Source: Rodentolepis nana
Taxonomy: Eukaryota; Platyhelminthes; Cestoda; Cyclophyllidea; Hymenolepididae
NCBI GenBank assembly: GCA_900617975.1
Contig: UZAE01000784.1
Span: 1 to 18,241, forward strand
Reading direction: 5' to 3'
DNA length: 18,241 nt
A model generated the notes under the pieces. It was not told the origin of the DNA, did no database searches, and was given only the letters and a program-made list of their open reading frames with translations. Each line of letters begins with the position of its first letter. Positions within the stretch are counted from its first letter, which is position 1. This document shows positions 9,075 through 18,241 of the stretch, piece by piece. Both the position numbers and the translations under genes were made by a program.

Positions 9075-9862
9075 CTTTACCGAGGCGTTAGCAGGTAAAT
9101 TGGTGACAAGACTAGATAACCAATTAAACGTCAACAAATATGTGACCTATATACTATTAATAAACGTTAGGTAATTTAAATTGTGAAATTAATTTCAGTA
9201 AAGTTCAATGACATTAAAACTAATTAATTTTTTATCTTTATAAGTAATTTTTTCAACATTTTAGCTGTTTTAAATTTTAATAGTTAATTAACAGATTAGA
9301 GAAGCTAGATTAATGTAAGTTAGTTATAGTCAACGGTGAAGCCTGACAAGCAAGAATTCATTACGGCGATGTTTGCTATTACACGTTAAGTAATATGAGT
9401 GATTAACAATGTCGTTTGGCTCAAGCAAATAAAGGGAATGATAGATGGGGCGGGCATCCGCTGGACTAGACATTATATATCTTATTTCTACACATGTTAG
9501 ATGTTCAAAGAGGGCTTATAAAGCACTTGTACAGTATAAAGTGACACAGATCATACATTTTAAGAGAAAATCCAGTTGAAATAATGGTAGATTAGCATTT
9601 TAAAAATAATTTCTAGGAAAAATCCTTTGCTTCCCAGTTTGTAATTTCCACTGTTTCTCAATTTTTCCAAACTTAATATTCTGCGGTTCGTCAGTTCTGC
9701 ATCTATAATCGTTTTAGGTACATAGAAAATCGAAGTGTTTCCGAACTGCTAAGATAGCAGCTATTATGTAATTTGCTTTAGAGTTTTATTTCCCATATTT
9801 CTCCATCACTTTATAATATTGTTCCTTGAAAGTGAGAGGTCTGTTGGTCATATTTTAATAAT

Positions 9863-9885
9863 TTTTAGCTCTTTTGGAGCTAAAA
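9863..9885. repeat. Perfect hairpin, 9-bp stem, 5-nt loop
   Basis: TTTTAGCTC, loop TTTTG, then GAGCTAAAA. It lies alone in an intergenic region and its role is unknown. It is not followed by a T run typical of a transcription stop. Confidence 0.6.
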
Positions 9886-10913
9886 CAGGATTTTTTGTGT
9901 TCGTAGGAAACGTGAGCTCTCTAAGAATCTTAATAAACAAGATGTTGTGACCATAGTGACAAAAAGAATTTTAATGGAATGCTAGTTTCAAACCGATTGT
10001 CTAAAAACCAAAATGGTAAGTAAATCCAACGCAAAGAAATTGAATTTGATTTTTTACTTTATCGTGGTGCTAATATAATGACTTCGAGATGGTTAATAAC
10101 GAAATAATCTAGATTAGCATGATGATAATTTCCACTATGATATAGATTGCTTATTCGCTTAAAAGCCACCAACCTTTTTTAACAATGATTCAATTCTATT
10201 TTTCATCAAGGAAAAACTATTTATAATTAAAATTGTACTTCTGTATCCAATTATCTTCTCCGTTCCACTTCGAAATCTCATCCATCTACATGTGTTGATA
10301 GAATAAACAGTTTATAATGTGAATGTCTATTTTGTTGCAGTTTCATTTTTTGGTTTATTTCGTGTCTGTAATGAAGTCAACAATCTACTAGATGTACAGT
10401 TATAATCAATAATATTGCGACTTCTTAAATAACTTGATTAATATACTTGTTCATTATAAATCTTTGATAAATCGCCGCCAATTTTATGCACAAATGATTT
10501 TGATTTGTATAATTTTTCCATATTTATAATTTGCGATAGCAATATGTACTCAAGCAGTATATAAGGCGTTGGGTAATTTTATTGTAATTTGGAAGAATTC
10601 AAGGTCTTTCTTGGCTTTCACGGGCTTCGGTAATTTATTGGTGTCCAATCGGGTTTTGCATTAGGAGGATTCGTTTCTGCTAAGTGGCGAACATATAAAA
10701 CATTTATAGATTTGTGTTAGAACTATTGAAAACATTAAAGTAGGAGAAAAAAGATCAGGAATTAGATTTTTGAGATTCGAATCGCTGTGCCTTATTGAAT
10801 GCACTTTTACAATTATTAAACTGAATATTTACTTCTTATTGAAGACCTTGGTTTTAGCTTTCAAACTCTATTTTAGTTGTATATTTCGCCAAATTTGAAT
10901 TTGAGGTTCTTGT

Positions 10914-10938
10914 TATAATATATATATATGTATATATT
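10914..10938. repeat. TA dinucleotide microsatellite
   Basis: An interrupted run of TA repeats (ATAATATATATATATG then TATATATT) in the intergenic region. Simple sequence; likely to vary in length between individuals. Confidence 0.7.
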
Positions 10939-11421
10939 TACATTAGTGGAGCGTTGAAATGTTGAATTTGCTGTTTATTTAGTGTATATGCCTTTTCTTG
11001 TATAAAAAAGTAAGGCAGTAACGCATCAATCGAACTTCTTATATAAATAATGGCTTATCATCATTTAAATGCTTCAAAACTGTAGAGAATTCAATTTTAA
11101 AATTATGTGTTTTATTCCAGAGAGACCTTGAGTCTTAACCATTTTACCCAATTGTAACTCTCAATAACGGGTCATCTGCGTAGCCAATCATCTTCTTGCG
11201 CGCAATCTGGCGTGTTTCTAGAGATCTCAGATACCGTTTAGTTTGGATTTAAATGTACTTATATTTTACCTACTTTTTACATACTACTAAATGTATTTTA
11301 AAATTGTTTTGAAAATCGGATCTATTTTAAGATTAAAACTATATTTCAACCATTTTTTCTTAGTTGTACCTCAACAATTAGATTATTAGTTTTCTTTATT
11401 TGGTTCATTTTAACCGGAAAT

Positions 11422-14420
11422 ATGCACAATTGTCCAATTGACGTTAATTATTGGCTGTGTCTTATCGCGTTACTGGCTGTGAATACGTTATTTCAGACTC
11501 CACAATCGATTGCTATTGGTAATCCCTATTTTAATCTTAACATTCTTGTCTTAGCTTCTCGGTCCGGTATTTACAGTGCTTACATAAATGGTGTTACATG
11601 TTTGGTAGTTTTGTCCTTTGTTTTGTTACAGCTTTTTAGGGAGGAACGTCATTACCTAATTGCAATTTGCCAAGTTGCACACTTACGTTTGACACATCGG
11701 AGAAGTTAATTAATGAGAGTGGAAATATTCCGAATTTTCAATTTTCACCTATTTATCTTAACTTAACAGACGAGTAAGTTAATTTACTCTATTTATTGTG
11801 TTTTAGAAGATTATGGATTCTTTATGCAATGGAAATTATCACAAATACACCACTAAATCAATCCTTACTTCTTATATCATTTCACACACCGCCGTTCCTT
11901 TCAACCTTAAATCCCATAACCATCATGGTATTGTACAATTTTAGAATGCTATGATTTGTTATAGATACTTGAACCGCGGCTAGCCACAAAAATGAATCTT
12001 ATTTTGATTCCAGATAAAGTGGGTCTTGTAAAAGCTGAATTGTATGCGGAAATTAATTCTGTTCTGTACAAGTGCAGAGTATGTTATCTGGTTCTATCTC
12101 AATGCAAACCTCACTCTAGACATATAGGTCTTCCACTTCTAGCAAATATGGTAAACGACCATTCAAGGCTAAATGGATTGATCTTGCAACGAAGCATCGG
12201 TTTACCTCCGCCTTGCCTAATTCACATCCGCTTCTCGTTAAAGTAATACTCCTTTCTTAAATAATTAATATCCTTTTGTAGGTATCTCAGCTACCCCTGC
12301 GTTCATCCGACGGTGCGTTTTCACCAAAAAAATACTTTTTGTTCTAAAATTAATTGCCTTCCTCTTCATATATCCATTCCATTAAACGGACTATTTTACT
12401 TTAAATTGTTCGACCAACCCTCTAATTTACCGAGAGGTTGCATTTCTGGAGCTTTGTTTCCTATCGATGTGTCAGTAAAGGATCAAAATTTGTTCAGAAA
12501 TATATCAGCTAATTTTCTCCTCCATCAGTTTTTCCTAAAACCAAACAATTTTCTCTTTCCAACAGAGCTAATTTTTGATGATTGTACGTCTAATATTGAT
12601 TTTTTCATATAAGTTCGCAGTCTTTATATATAACAAGCCTATTTACTGAAACAAAAGAATTCCATGACTTCGAATTTTTCAAGATTTTTTATTCTCCTTT
12701 GTAATTTGCATCTCACTTCTTTCCTTAAATTGGCAAATCCATGCGTAACGCAAATAGGCCCAGTCTTCCTAGTTTGCAATTTATTCCATTAAAGGAGAAG
12801 ATGGGAAAAGATACATTGGATTTATCTTTAATTCCCTAATCTTTCCTGGGAATTCTTCTAAAATGATAGAACTCGCACCCGTTTCGTTCAATCGTACGTG
12901 CTTTGTCAACTACTTTTGACATTTATTCGATGTTTTATGCTCTTTTTGTGTTTTATTTAATTATAAATAACAGCGGATTAATTTTATTATATGTTCAAAC
13001 ACTTATAAGTTTGTGATACTAGAATGCAAAACATTTTCAGCCTTCTTATTGTCTACTTTGGATTTTACTCACTTAGTCTAATATTTCAAACCCTACTTAT
13101 CTTGCAATTGATTACAATTAATCAACTTAACGCTCTTCCTTATTATTTCAGCTGGTACTCTGGGCGATTGGGATCATTTTTCTGGCAAAATTGAGGTTGT
13201 GACAAAGGGACATTCTCCAATTAGTATTCCTTTCACAGTTTATTTTCAAGAGAAGTAAAGAACAATATTTTTAGCCTTATTTCTTACTCCTTCGCTTGTT
13301 TAAACATCATTCTTTTAACTTTTCACTACCTTTTAGTTCACTGCAGTTCAACCGCAACCACTTGCCTTTTTTCTATGGAGGTCCGAAGCAATCTCACCAA
13401 CTTTTTTTCACGAACAATTTCGAATATCCTTTTAGGCTATGGTTTTCTAGGTTACCTGAAAAATATGCAGGCATATTTGAAGTAAGTTTGCTTTTCTCAT
13501 TCCCATTTCACTAGCCCTCTCTCCGTTTCATTTCTGTCGCATTACCATGATTTTTAGCAGTTACGCCCATTCTGTGGCAGAGAGTAGATGAGTAATAGAA
13601 ATTTTAGTAAGTGTTGATTTGCATTATCGCGCTCTTCCAATCCTCTTCAATTCTGCAGCATAAAATGACGTAGAATTCGTAGTTGTGTACATTTCTGTCA
13701 TTAAATTTGTTGATGCATGAGTGAATTGTGAATTGAAGAAAGCTAGCAATATCCCATTCCCAGGCGCAATTCAACGATTGAAAGTGAATTAGAGCTGCTT
13801 TTTAGACTGTGTGCTTTATCTATGTGAGGAGAGTGAGTGAGAGAGAGAGAAACACGCTGTTGTAATTGTTGTTTTGGCTGTGAGTTCACACTATTAGCTG
13901 ATTTACTCTATGCGCACTTTAGTAATTAAATGAACTTATTACTACTACTACTGGTATGCCTTTAAATTGTGCGCTCTTTGTCACGAGACCCTTACGTTTA
14001 TACACTCATCAACAAGGTTATCAACTTTTAACGGAATTTAATGCTTTCTTTATTAATCTATTCCAGATCAATAGTCTTTCGGAGACAGCGCCTTTGTTAC
14101 TTGAACCATCGACCAAACTTTCTATTGCTTTTCATGATTCGAAGGAAGCGATTGTTCAATGCAAATTGACCTCTACTTTCACTTTTTTTACTAATGGATC
14201 GTCCTTTTATTTGCATATGAATAACTATGATGATCAACTCAGGGTATTGCGCTGCTTTTTATTGCTTTATGTTTTTTGTGGAGGTCCTTATGCTCATTTT
14301 GTGTGGTAGATTTCAATTTTCAATCCTGAGGATTTTGGTGATAATTTAAGTTTCTGTACCTTCGAATCTGTTAAACGGTGCAATATGGAATTTTGTGTCT
14401 CTTCTGGAAAGCCTGTTCCA
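11422..14420 (+). CDS. TMEM131: TMEM131-like ER protein, N-terminal part (3' end not resolved)
   Basis: TMEM131 is a type I ER membrane protein whose lumenal PapD-like domain binds procollagen and assists secretion. Proposed exons: 11422-11604, 11640-11773, 11810-11927, 11965-12078, 12120-12242, 12282-12587, 12614-12700, 12773-12893, 13152-13254, 13337-13481, 14067-14243, 14310-14420. An N-terminal signal segment (WLCLIALLAVNTLF) comes first. Family matches in order: PNSHPLLVKVSQLPLRSSDG, FPIDVSV, LYITSLFTETKEFHDF, SLIFPGNSSKMIELAPVSFN, HFSGKIEVVTKGHSPISIPF (human: FSGKITVKAKEKSYSKLEIP), and LFFTNNFEYPF followed by LWFSRLPEKYAGIFE. The order and spacing follow the human protein. All junctions are in phase except within 12282-12893, where three breaks occur near homopolymers. 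The human protein is far longer, so most of this gene lies downstream. Exon 1 and its 35-nt intron are less certain than the rest. Confidence 0.83.
12282..12893 (+). other. TMEM131: Segment of the TMEM131-like gene with reading-frame breaks
   Basis: Homology continues through this segment but the frame does not. Near the A7 run at 12326-12332 the matching frame moves by one base (one extra base), with no AG that would allow a short intron. Near 12588-12613 it changes again, either through a 26-nt intron or one missing T in the T6 run at 12599-12605. At the exon ending 12700, joining to 12773 needs one more base; a T6 run lies at 12685-12690. The alternative of a 124-nt intron at 12313-12436 removes the first break but deletes about 35 residues that align with the family. 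Confidence 0.5.
13482..14066 (+). other. TMEM131: Large intron of the TMEM131-like gene
   Basis: 585 nt from GTAAGT to CTATTCCAG, phase 0. It contains a GA-rich microsatellite (about 13823-13852) and a short ACT triplet run (about 13930-13950). The exons on both sides match consecutive parts of TMEM131, which supports the boundaries. Confidence 0.75.
13823..13852. repeat. GA-rich microsatellite
   Basis: GTGAGGAGAGTGAGTGAG followed by a perfect GA run, inside an intron. Simple sequence with no other signal. Confidence 0.7.
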
Positions 14421-14951
14421 GTAAGTTGTTATTACAAAGTGCATGTTTTATACAACTCTAACATCAGCGCTAAAAGCAGTTTTCTTAAATTCACCTCAGT
14501 TGTTAATCAATCAGTTGTTGGTTGACAGGTCACCTAGCAAGGTGTGCGCGGATATAGATCAAACCAGACCACACGGTGGTTTCTTATGTTGCCCAGAAGG
14601 GACGTTCAGGATTATCCCCCTCTCTAATCACATTCGCAACTCTGTGCTAGTAACAAGCCACTTACCAGAAAAGTTATATATATTTGAACTGAGAACGCTG
14701 CAGTTCTTATAATTCTTGTCGTATCTGTGTCAATTTTACATTCTTGTTAAGCTTTGTAAGGCACTTCTGTCTCCGTGTTGTGGGGATTTTTGAAGATAGC
14801 TCCATGTTGAGGACGTAGATGTACAATTTATTCTTCCGAACTGAGGTGCTTCCTGATGTGTACTTTTATGATCAATATCTACTCATAGAATATTAAGTGA
14901 GCACGAAATCCTTGTAAATCCATGTATGCGAAGATTCCTCAAACATTTCAG

Positions 14952-15040
14952 GATCGAAAGAACTATGAAACGAAAGAAAGTTTCTTGAGTTTACAATGGA
15001 ACGCTACCTTTCCAACTCAATTGGGAGCAAGAATTGAAAG
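14952..15040 (+). CDS. Candidate further exon of the TMEM131-like gene
   Basis: An acceptor AACATTTCAG precedes an open stretch that joins the exon ending at 14420 in frame (phase 0) and reads DRKNYETKESFLSLQW then NATFPTQLGARIE, up to a weak donor AAAG|GTTGTA. The open frame and alternating polar and hydrophobic residues resemble the rest of the protein, but I cannot align it with confidence to TMEM131, and the donor is poor. Confidence 0.3.
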
Positions 15041-15939
15041 GTTGTAGTTGCTCATTATCCAATATGCATTCTTGATGCGAATTTACAATAGGGGTATATA
15101 ATAATTTGACTTTATCAAATTTATAGTTGGCTGACTTTTACACTTATAGTTTAAAAAAGGTCAATAAGCTGATTCGCTTGTCTACACTATCTTGAACTAT
15201 TTTTGCGTTTACTAGAAACAATACTTAAATTAGCAGTGGAAAATTCATTCTGGCTAATAAGATAAAGCTAGATAAGATCATTTACAATCGATTCCTTAGA
15301 TTCCTGTTGTCATGCTGATGGAACTATGACGATTTCATGCGATCATTTTCTGAACAGTTGGCCTATTAGTTTCAAAAACTGACTTATTTCTTGCAGTTAA
15401 TCTATATTCAAAGGTACCCTGCCCAAAATCGTTCTCCTTTATCTCATATGGATCTGAAATTAAATATGCATGTTAGAAACTGTGAAAGTGTTTAAGAATT
15501 TAACTGTTTTCAATTTTTTTTTGAGATTCGTCTTTTATTCTGGTGGGGTGAGAATTAATATTATTCACTGCTTTTTTATTGCTTTAGATAGTGATTACAG
15601 AATTTATATGGTATGAGGTACTACTTGAGAAATAGCCCATTTATGTTAAGGTCTTTTCGAGGGAACGAATTGGGTAATAGAGCGTGCAGTTTTTACATTG
15701 TAGCACATTAATTAAAGGGTTGTGTGAGATTTTATGTTTTCTGAATCTGTATTTATATGTTTTCCTATTTATTTTAATTTCAATGTTTGACTCTAACGCT
15801 AATATTTATGAATGCACTTTCATTTTATTTTGTAAAATAGCCTTGTAGTAAAAATTATGAAGTGAACATCCAGTAACGCAAGAAGCTAAGATTGGTTACG
15901 TGGCCTTTTTTTCTTTACATAACTCTTGTATTCGACAGG

Positions 15940-16044
15940 AAGCTTTTGGTCCATAAAACTTTCATTGGCCTCTTACCTCATATTTTGGAAACTTTCATAC
16001 AATTACCATCTTTTTTTGTCCCAGTTCCATTTGATTTTCTTTTT
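15940..16044 (+). CDS. Weak candidate exon
   Basis: The acceptor-like TATTCGACAG opens a frame whose phase fits the exon ending at 15040 (two bases left over). It reads KLLVHKTFIGLL, then LPSFFVPVPFDFLF, and the VPVPFDF end resembles the last strand of a PapD-like domain. A possible donor GTAGGA follows. The homology is too short to trust, and chance is a real alternative. Confidence 0.15.
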
Positions 16045-16089
16045 AGTAGGATCAGCCAAATGATTGGCGGGATTTCATAGCTTATCTGT

Positions 16090-16100
16090 CCCCCCCCCCC
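16090..16100. repeat. C11 homopolymer
   Basis: Eleven C in a row followed by AG, in otherwise AT-rich DNA. Its length is prone to sequencing error. Confidence 0.9.
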
Positions 16101-18241
16101 AGTAATTGGCTCCAATTTTGTGACTTTCTTTGTGCTTCTTATCTTCTGCTTATTTTGGTTGCGTTTGGGTGCCAATGATTTCTTTGGATTTGAATCATAT
16201 AGCTTTCATCATTATGCTCAAGCATCCAATTTTCCATGAATTTTAAGTGTAATTAAATGGGTCTCAGGTTTTCCCGACGATTCACATTAAAACTTTCTGA
16301 CTAAGAACTATCTTCATTTTAAGAAAGCGTTTACAACTTGACTTATACAGAAAGCTAATGATCTTGACCCACCCTTATTGTACTCTCAGTCAGTTCAGTC
16401 TTCTAGATGACTGAATAGTTTTATAGATATGATGGAAGGCATACTATATTGAAACTATATATATGGTTTTTTTTTGCCCCGAATTGTCAAATCCCTTTTT
16501 TGGTAATTAGTAATTTCGACTTTAAAAATGGATATCTGTTACCACCTGTAAGCATTATATGCTTCTAACCTCTCTCAAATCTATCACGTTAATTGTTTGT
16601 TAAGATGTTATAAAAGTGGGAATCTCCATTTTTTCCTTAACTTTCTTTATAAAGCAACATCCAAAAGTATGAAAATATCTAAAAGAAAAGAAACTCCAGT
16701 GTTCTTTTTTTATGGAACAATATCTTCCAATTTTACATTCCTTCTTTCCAATATTTAATGTATACAGGAACTTCACATTCTTCATAAAGCTTTGTTTATT
16801 TTGATTGTAGTTTCGGTTCTTTACTTTTTCATGTTTCCTTCACTCACACGTACTTACTTTATCAATAGCTAGCTGCATGATGATCAACATCATCCATATA
16901 TCACAGTGACAACAATAAAAACCCCGCACAGTCCTCACGTCTGCGTTGAATTGCTGTTTAGTGTTTTTTACTTTCTTATTTAGAAATAAGGCGACAGTAA
17001 TTGCCTAATTCTACTTCTCTCATGCTAGTTTAACATTTTTTTCTCTGAGCCCAATTGATCTAGCGCTGTGTTTCTCAGCTGACATTGCATAATAAACCTA
17101 ATTAAAAGAGAGAAGGTGGAGGGTGGGGGATTCAAATCGGCAACATCAACGGCATAAAATTTCATATTTATTCCCTCTTTCCCATCTCGTTGGCTGAGCC
17201 ACTTTTTCTCATGTAAAAACCCCTAAACGAAATGTGTCGCGAATGGTGGATAGTCGTTGGAAAGCAAAGTTAGCTTCATAGATTTACGTAGCTGCTACTA
17301 TTAACTGAAGCCTATCAAGTCGTTGATGGTTTATTGAATTCGTTCCATAAGTTTGTTGCGGTTTACCTAGTGAGCATTTATAAATTAGTTAACGTTATGC
17401 CAGTTAGACTGTTAATGAATTGCTCTAGTTTTTTTTAATTTACCAGGAGAGATGGAGACTTAGCTTTTTAGTTTTCCAAGCTCACTTGTACACCAATTGT
17501 TATTATAGGAGTATATGTTTCTCAGTTACTGTTCAAGTTAGGCTTTTAGTCATACAAGTCAGGATCTTCATCTGTTGGGATTGATGGTGACGTTCTTAGA
17601 ATTAATGTTTTAACTGTCTCTTTTCTTACATAATTTCGAGGATTCGGGAATAAATCATTGAAAATAATTTAAGTTTTTCGTATTTGTTGTACTGTTATTA
17701 TTCCACAACACCTTGTTCCAACACCTTTTTTCTCGAACACTTGCACGTCAATTAGTAGTAGGGCATTTTACATGAGTAAATCGGAGTTTTTGATGAACAA
17801 AGAGGACCTTATTTATTAACTTCTTTCGACCGTCTCATGTTTTAAAGTTTTTTTAAAATTTGATCCGCTCTGTATGGCTTGGACCCAGGAATGGGTCTTT
17901 TGAAGTTTGTTCGGGTTCCTTACATCGGTTGTGAAGTTATCTATTCACAAATATAACAACCGCCGTTTTGTAGAATTTATTTTATCGTTTTATCACTTGC
18001 TTTTCAGATGTAATAAATAACTTTCAGAAAGAGATTTAATTGGGATCTTGTTGAATTCATCTTACTGCAATTTTTACTATTATTACTGCCCGATAGCTTT
18101 AAACAAGGTTCAGTGTAGATTTTATGTGATAGTTCAAAAACAGTGTCTTCTTTGATGGAGAATTGATGCGGGATTTCCGAGAGAAATCCGCCTATCAAGC
18201 TCCTCAAACGTCATTGACCTGCCGATGTTCCCTTCCCCCCC

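Larger units (their letters stand above)
9138..11421. promoter_or_regulatory. Divergent intergenic region between G6PC and TMEM131-like gene
   Basis: About 2.3 kb of AT-rich DNA with no open frame of note on either strand and no RNA gene that I can recognise. The promoters of both flanking genes should lie here. It contains a perfect 9-bp-stem hairpin (9863-9885) and a TA dinucleotide run (about 10914-10938). CATTTTTTCTTAG at 11351-11363 is a strong acceptor-like site 58 nt before the TMEM131-like ATG and could mark a 5' UTR intron end or a spliced-leader acceptor. Confidence 0.5.
14421..18241. other. Mostly noncoding tail: intron and/or intergenic sequence
   Basis: The TMEM131-like gene must continue beyond 14420 because less than half of the family length has been seen, so much of this 3.8 kb is probably intron. 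It is AT-rich, with a C11 run at 16090-16100 and a C run at the window end. A less AT-rich block at about 14525-14700 has an open frame. Candidate exons are 14952-15040 and about 15940-16044; neither has a clear family match. The minus-strand open frames at 16600-16785 and 18004-18207 look like chance. Confidence 0.5.

Noticed and set aside
11992..12246. An unspliced 84-residue reading of the TMEM131-like region
   Set aside because: Removing the 41-nt intron 12079-12119 gives a frame that matches the family better than reading through.
12313..12436. A 124-nt intron that would repair the first frame break
   Set aside because: It is in phase, but it would delete about 35 residues whose position and pattern fit TMEM131, and it is much longer than neighbouring introns with a poor acceptor. 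Kept only as an alternative.
16600..18207. Minus-strand open frames at 16600-16785 and 18004-18207
   Set aside because: Lengths expected by chance in this AT-rich DNA, no motif and no conserved look.
1..18241. CRISPR arrays, tRNA or rRNA genes, bacterial operons
   Set aside because: No regularly spaced repeats, no cloverleaf or rRNA core sequences were recognised by eye, and intron-rich genes show that the DNA is eukaryotic nuclear.

Overview
This is a eukaryotic (metazoan) genomic window. It is AT-rich and its genes are split by many very short GT-AG introns, most of them 30-43 nt. Together with divergent but recognisable animal proteins, this points to a parasitic flatworm. A tapeworm fits best because a very small intron class is typical of that group. 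The phylum is a fair inference; anything narrower is a guess.

Layout. (1) 816-3058, plus strand: the 3' part of a nicotinic acetylcholine receptor-type Cys-loop channel subunit, in seven exons; its N-terminal exons lie upstream of the window or were not found. (2) 3148-3676, minus strand: a complete four-exon KRTCAP2 gene (oligosaccharyltransferase subunit), convergent with the receptor gene and only 89 bp from it. (3) 4130-5672, plus strand: a two-exon MRM1-type mitochondrial rRNA 2'-O-ribose methyltransferase, divergent from KRTCAP2 across a 453 bp gap. (4) 6364-9074, minus strand: a complete six-exon glucose-6-phosphatase with all catalytic motifs, convergent with MRM1. (5) 11422 to at least 14420, plus strand: the N-terminal part of a TMEM131-like ER protein, whose frame is interrupted at three homopolymer-associated places. 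(6) 14421 to the end: mostly noncoding, probably a long intron and/or intergenic DNA, with two weak candidate exons.

Exon chains were built by hand from splice sites, reading-frame phase and remembered family sequences. Four of the five genes join in frame with no errors. KRTCAP2, glucose-6-phosphatase and TMEM131 all act in the endoplasmic reticulum (N-glycosylation, glucose release, secretory cargo), but they are separate transcription units on alternating strands and nothing suggests co-regulation beyond possible shared intergenic promoters.

I found no convincing new system. The points most worth checking are the frame breaks in TMEM131, the extremely short introns, the back-to-back polyadenylation signals between the receptor and KRTCAP2, the unusual pore residues of the receptor, and exon-like and LTR-like sequence inside the large glucose-6-phosphatase intron.
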